Translations under genes and position numbers: made by a program | In this document: in pieces, positions 62,013 to 64,000 of the stretch | Position numbering within the stretch: position 1 is the stretch's first letter | How the letters are laid out: each line of letters opens with the position of its first letter | NCBI GenBank assembly: GCA_938743325.2 | Contig: OW568887.1 | Span: forward strand, 124,001 to 188,000 | DNA length: 64,000 bases | Direction: 5' to 3' | Source: Pycnococcus provasolii | Taxonomy: Eukaryota > Chlorophyta > Pseudoscourfieldiophyceae > Pseudoscourfieldiales > Pycnococcaceae | The notes under the pieces: generated by a model | Told to the model about the DNA's origin: nothing | Databases searched by the model: none | The model's input: only the letters and a program-made list of their open reading frames with translations

Positions 62013-63632
62013 CTAGGACGTCGTTCCCCACGCTGGCTGCTTTGTCATCGCAAGTAAACGTGCCCACATCCTACCACGAATGTCAACCTTGCGTGGCTTC
62101 TCCACCACTGTTTCGATGGGAACCCAGACGTAGTGGCCGTTAACCAGTCCAGTCGTGACACCCGAGCAGCCTGAGAACGCCGCATGCACTGCACCCTGGG
62201 CAAGGATCTGACAGTACAGCTTGTCAGCTGGATTGGTGCTAGCAGCTCGGATGATATAGCTTGGATCAATGTATTTGACATCCGCATGACTTCCAGTGCT
62301 CTTGAAGTGCGCCTTGATGGCGTCGCGGATGTAGGGACCAATGTCCTGCAGAATAGGATTTCCCGATGCGTCCGTCTTCACGTCGTAGCCATTGTTGTGA
62401 TTGTTGCCGAGCAAGTCTTGGCCGGCACCCTCCGCGACGACGACAACGGCGTGTCCTCGACGATGCACGACCTGCTCGATGTGATGCAATGCTCCATCCA
62501 TCTCAAAGGGCACCTCGGGAGTGAGACAGAGATCCACCTCGCCGCTCGCCATGCTCGCATACATAGCGATGTAGCCGCTCTGACGTCCCATGAGCTTGAC
62601 GACACCCACACCATTCCTTGCAGAAGTCGCCTCCACATTCGCGGCGTATATTGCCGACACCGCCTGCTCGACAGCCGTCTCAAATCCAAAGCAGCGGTCA
62701 ATTAGCAGAATGTCATTGTCAATGCTCTTCGGAATGCCGATAACGCAGCACTTTGGATTCTCTCGCTTTCGAAGTTCGCGGTGAATGGCCAGCGCAGCCC
62801 TGTTGCCACCATTGCCGCCAATCACAAACACCATGTCCAAGTGCATTTTCTCGATCTGATCTGCGATGGCTGGAATGTCAGCACCTCCTCTGCTCGTGCC
62901 TAACAGAGTGCCTCCCCTCTCTTGGATCCCATCAACTGCGAGGTAGTTGAGATGAGCAGGAGGCATGGAGTGATCGAGGAATCCGCCAAGCCCGTAGTAA
63001 ATTCCCAGGATCGTGCTGTCGTTGTGCTCTCCCACGCCGTAGTCTTCGAGCGATAGCACCAGTTGGCGCACCACGTCATTCAAGCCGGGGCATAGCCCAC
63101 CGCATGTCACGATGGCACATCGCACCGTCGAAGGATCGTGGTAGATCGTCTTTCGAGGACCACTGCGTAAGGCATACTTTGGAATGGGCATGCAGGTCTC
63201 CTCGTCGAGGAAGATGCCACCCTGGCCACACGAAGCTCCCGCGCTCTCCTGACTAGCGTATTCGAGGCTGTGAATCACGATACGGTCGTTGTCACTGCAG
63301 AAACCGATGCCACCGTTGTTGTCGACGGTGAATGGCGATGGGCGTGGTTCGAGCGTCGCGCGCAGCGTCTCGATTTGCAAGACTTCTTCGTCGTAGATCG
63401 TGAATCCGTCGTTCATTATGTCTTGTTCGTCATCGTCATCCTCACCATCAATTGAGGAGCCTGGATTGAGATCCCGCGGCAAGGAACGTGCGCTGAGAAG
63501 ACCGCCGATATTATTGTTGACATGATGATGACGGCTGTGACCACCGTCGTCGTGACGAAGGTGACGACGACGACGACATATCGCCGACCTCCTCCTGAGG
63601 CTGAGGCTGACGCGCGACGATGCTGACGTCAT
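62013..63632 (-). CDS. plant-type ATP-dependent 6-phosphofructokinase with altered GGDG motif
   Basis: This predicts 539 residues from the ATG at 63632. An Arg/Ser/His-rich leader of about 60 residues could target plastid or mitochondrion. Family landmarks follow: VTCGGLCPGLNDVVRQLV, GGTLLGTSRGG, catalytic IPKSIDNDI near residue 302, FGFETAVEQAVSAIYAA, GVVKLMGRQSGYIA and VVVAEGAGQDLLG. This is the plant/algal group of PFKs that phosphorylate fructose 6-phosphate in glycolysis. The conserved nucleotide/Mg motif GGDGT is GGNGG here (near residue 271): the metal-linked Asp has become Asn and the following Thr is Gly. The catalytic PKSIDND is intact. This could change donor preference or leave a regulatory paralogue. 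Confidence 0.88.
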   Translation of the reverse strand: MTSASSRVSLSLRRRSAICRRRRHLRHDDGGHSRHHHVNNNIGGLLSARSLPRDLNPGSSIDGEDDDDEQDIMNDGFTIYDEEVLQIETLRATLEPRPSPFTVDNNGGIGFCSDNDRIVIHSLEYASQESAGASCGQGGIFLDEETCMPIPKYALRSGPRKTIYHDPSTVRCAIVTCGGLCPGLNDVVRQLVLSLEDYGVGEHNDSTILGIYYGLGGFLDHSMPPAHLNYLAVDGIQERGGTLLGTSRGGADIPAIADQIEKMHLDMVFVIGGNGGNRAALAIHRELRKRENPKCCVIGIPKSIDNDILLIDRCFGFETAVEQAVSAIYAANVEATSARNGVGVVKLMGRQSGYIAMYASMASGEVDLCLTPEVPFEMDGALHHIEQVVHRRGHAVVVVAEGAGQDLLGNNHNNGYDVKTDASGNPILQDIGPYIRDAIKAHFKSTGSHADVKYIDPSYIIRAASTNPADKLYCQILAQGAVHAAFSGCSGVTTGLVNGHYVWVPIETVVEKPRKVDIRGRMWARLLAMTKQPAWGTTS

Positions 63633-63900
63633 CAATCCGCGGGATGCACTCGAGTGCGTGACGTTTTAGATGCAGGTATGCAAAAAGATGGCGGCTCGGA
63701 TAGGGACGACGTTTCGAAATTAGAGGGAATTCTCATTCCCTCTAACCCTAACCCTAACCCGTTCCGTCCCTCCTCCACTGCCAGCCAGAGACATATATTC
63801 AAACGTGATTCCCGCGGATCGTCGTGACAGACGACGACGACGATCTTCACAACGACGACGACAACTGATGAATTGAACGACAGTACTTAGACGACCATCC
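63633..63900. promoter_or_regulatory. divergent promoter with telomere-type repeat
   Basis: A spacer between PFK and the ankyrin frame, divergently oriented. It contains AACCCTAACCCTAACCC at 63744-63760, about 110 bp upstream of the PFK ATG. No TATA box is clear. Confidence 0.5.
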
Positions 63901-64000
63901 ATGCCAACAAAGTACTCGCGCAGGGATGCGAGGAAGAAGGACGACAATGGGTGCCTTCCGCTGCATCGGGCGGCTATTGACAATGATATCACCAAAATAC
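63901..64000 (+). CDS. ankyrin-repeat protein, 5' end only
   Basis: An ATG at 63901 opens a frame that runs off the window edge. It reads MPTKYSRRDARKKDDNG, then CLPLHRAAIDNDITKI, which matches the ankyrin pattern 'D-x-x-G-x-x-P-L-H-x-A-A'. Only the first 33 residues are visible, so nothing can be said of other domains. The frame also stays open a little upstream of this ATG. Confidence 0.65.
   Translation, partial: MPTKYSRRDARKKDDNGCLPLHRAAIDNDITKI

Overview
The window is nuclear DNA from a unicellular photosynthetic eukaryote, most likely a compact-genome alga. Genes lie on both strands with short spacers and are mostly single-exon. At least three genes are split by short GT-AG introns (85-244 bp), which I inferred by joining frames. 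Plastid-type proteins are present: a DUF2358 NTF2-fold protein, a ClpC/D-type Hsp100 and a plant-type phosphofructokinase. Eukaryotic membrane-traffic genes are also present (SFT2, TM9SF/nonaspanin, SEY1/RHD3), with a kinesin, an LSD1-type zinc finger protein and a raffinose-synthase-family glycosidase. Short TTAGGG/CCCTAA runs occur in several promoters. A green alga is the best guess, but haptophytes or ochrophytes are not excluded.

Layout. 0-1 kb: truncated LAGLIDADG homing-endonuclease reading frame. 1-9.5 kb: Dispatched/Patched-like transporter, DUF2358 protein, MaoC-fold dehydratase, SFT2, and a coiled-coil membrane protein. 9.5-12 kb: gene-poor stretch holding a fossil Copia fragment. 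12-28 kb: plastid-like hypothetical, SEY1, TM9SF, an eight-bladed WD40 protein with near-identical repeats, a long repeat-rich coiled-coil protein, a triple LSD1 finger and a multi-pass membrane protein. 27.9-29.7 kb: mobile-element patch with a possible DIRS-like fragment and a 1,045-bp TTAA-flanked element. 30-42 kb: NlpC/P60-like protein, kinesin, anchored coiled-coil protein, Tudor-like protein, Golgi glycosyltransferase-like protein. 42.8-49.3 kb: a giant 2,154-residue protein joining nine CCHC zinc knuckles, a VWA domain and a long coiled coil. 50-64 kb: raffinose-synthase-like enzyme, DUF1254/DUF1214 protein, secreted alpha/beta hydrolase, ClpC/D, an intact-looking miniature LTR element with identical LTRs and a target duplication, a divergent protein kinase, a phosphofructokinase with an altered nucleotide-binding motif, and the start of an ankyrin gene.

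The genes do not form one pathway, as expected for a nuclear chromosome. I could not find one clear undescribed defence or metabolic system. The strongest unusual signals are the homing-endonuclease relic, the zinc-knuckle/VWA giant, the miniature LTR element, the TTAA-bounded element and the altered PFK. All domain names come from reading motifs by eye; no searches were run.
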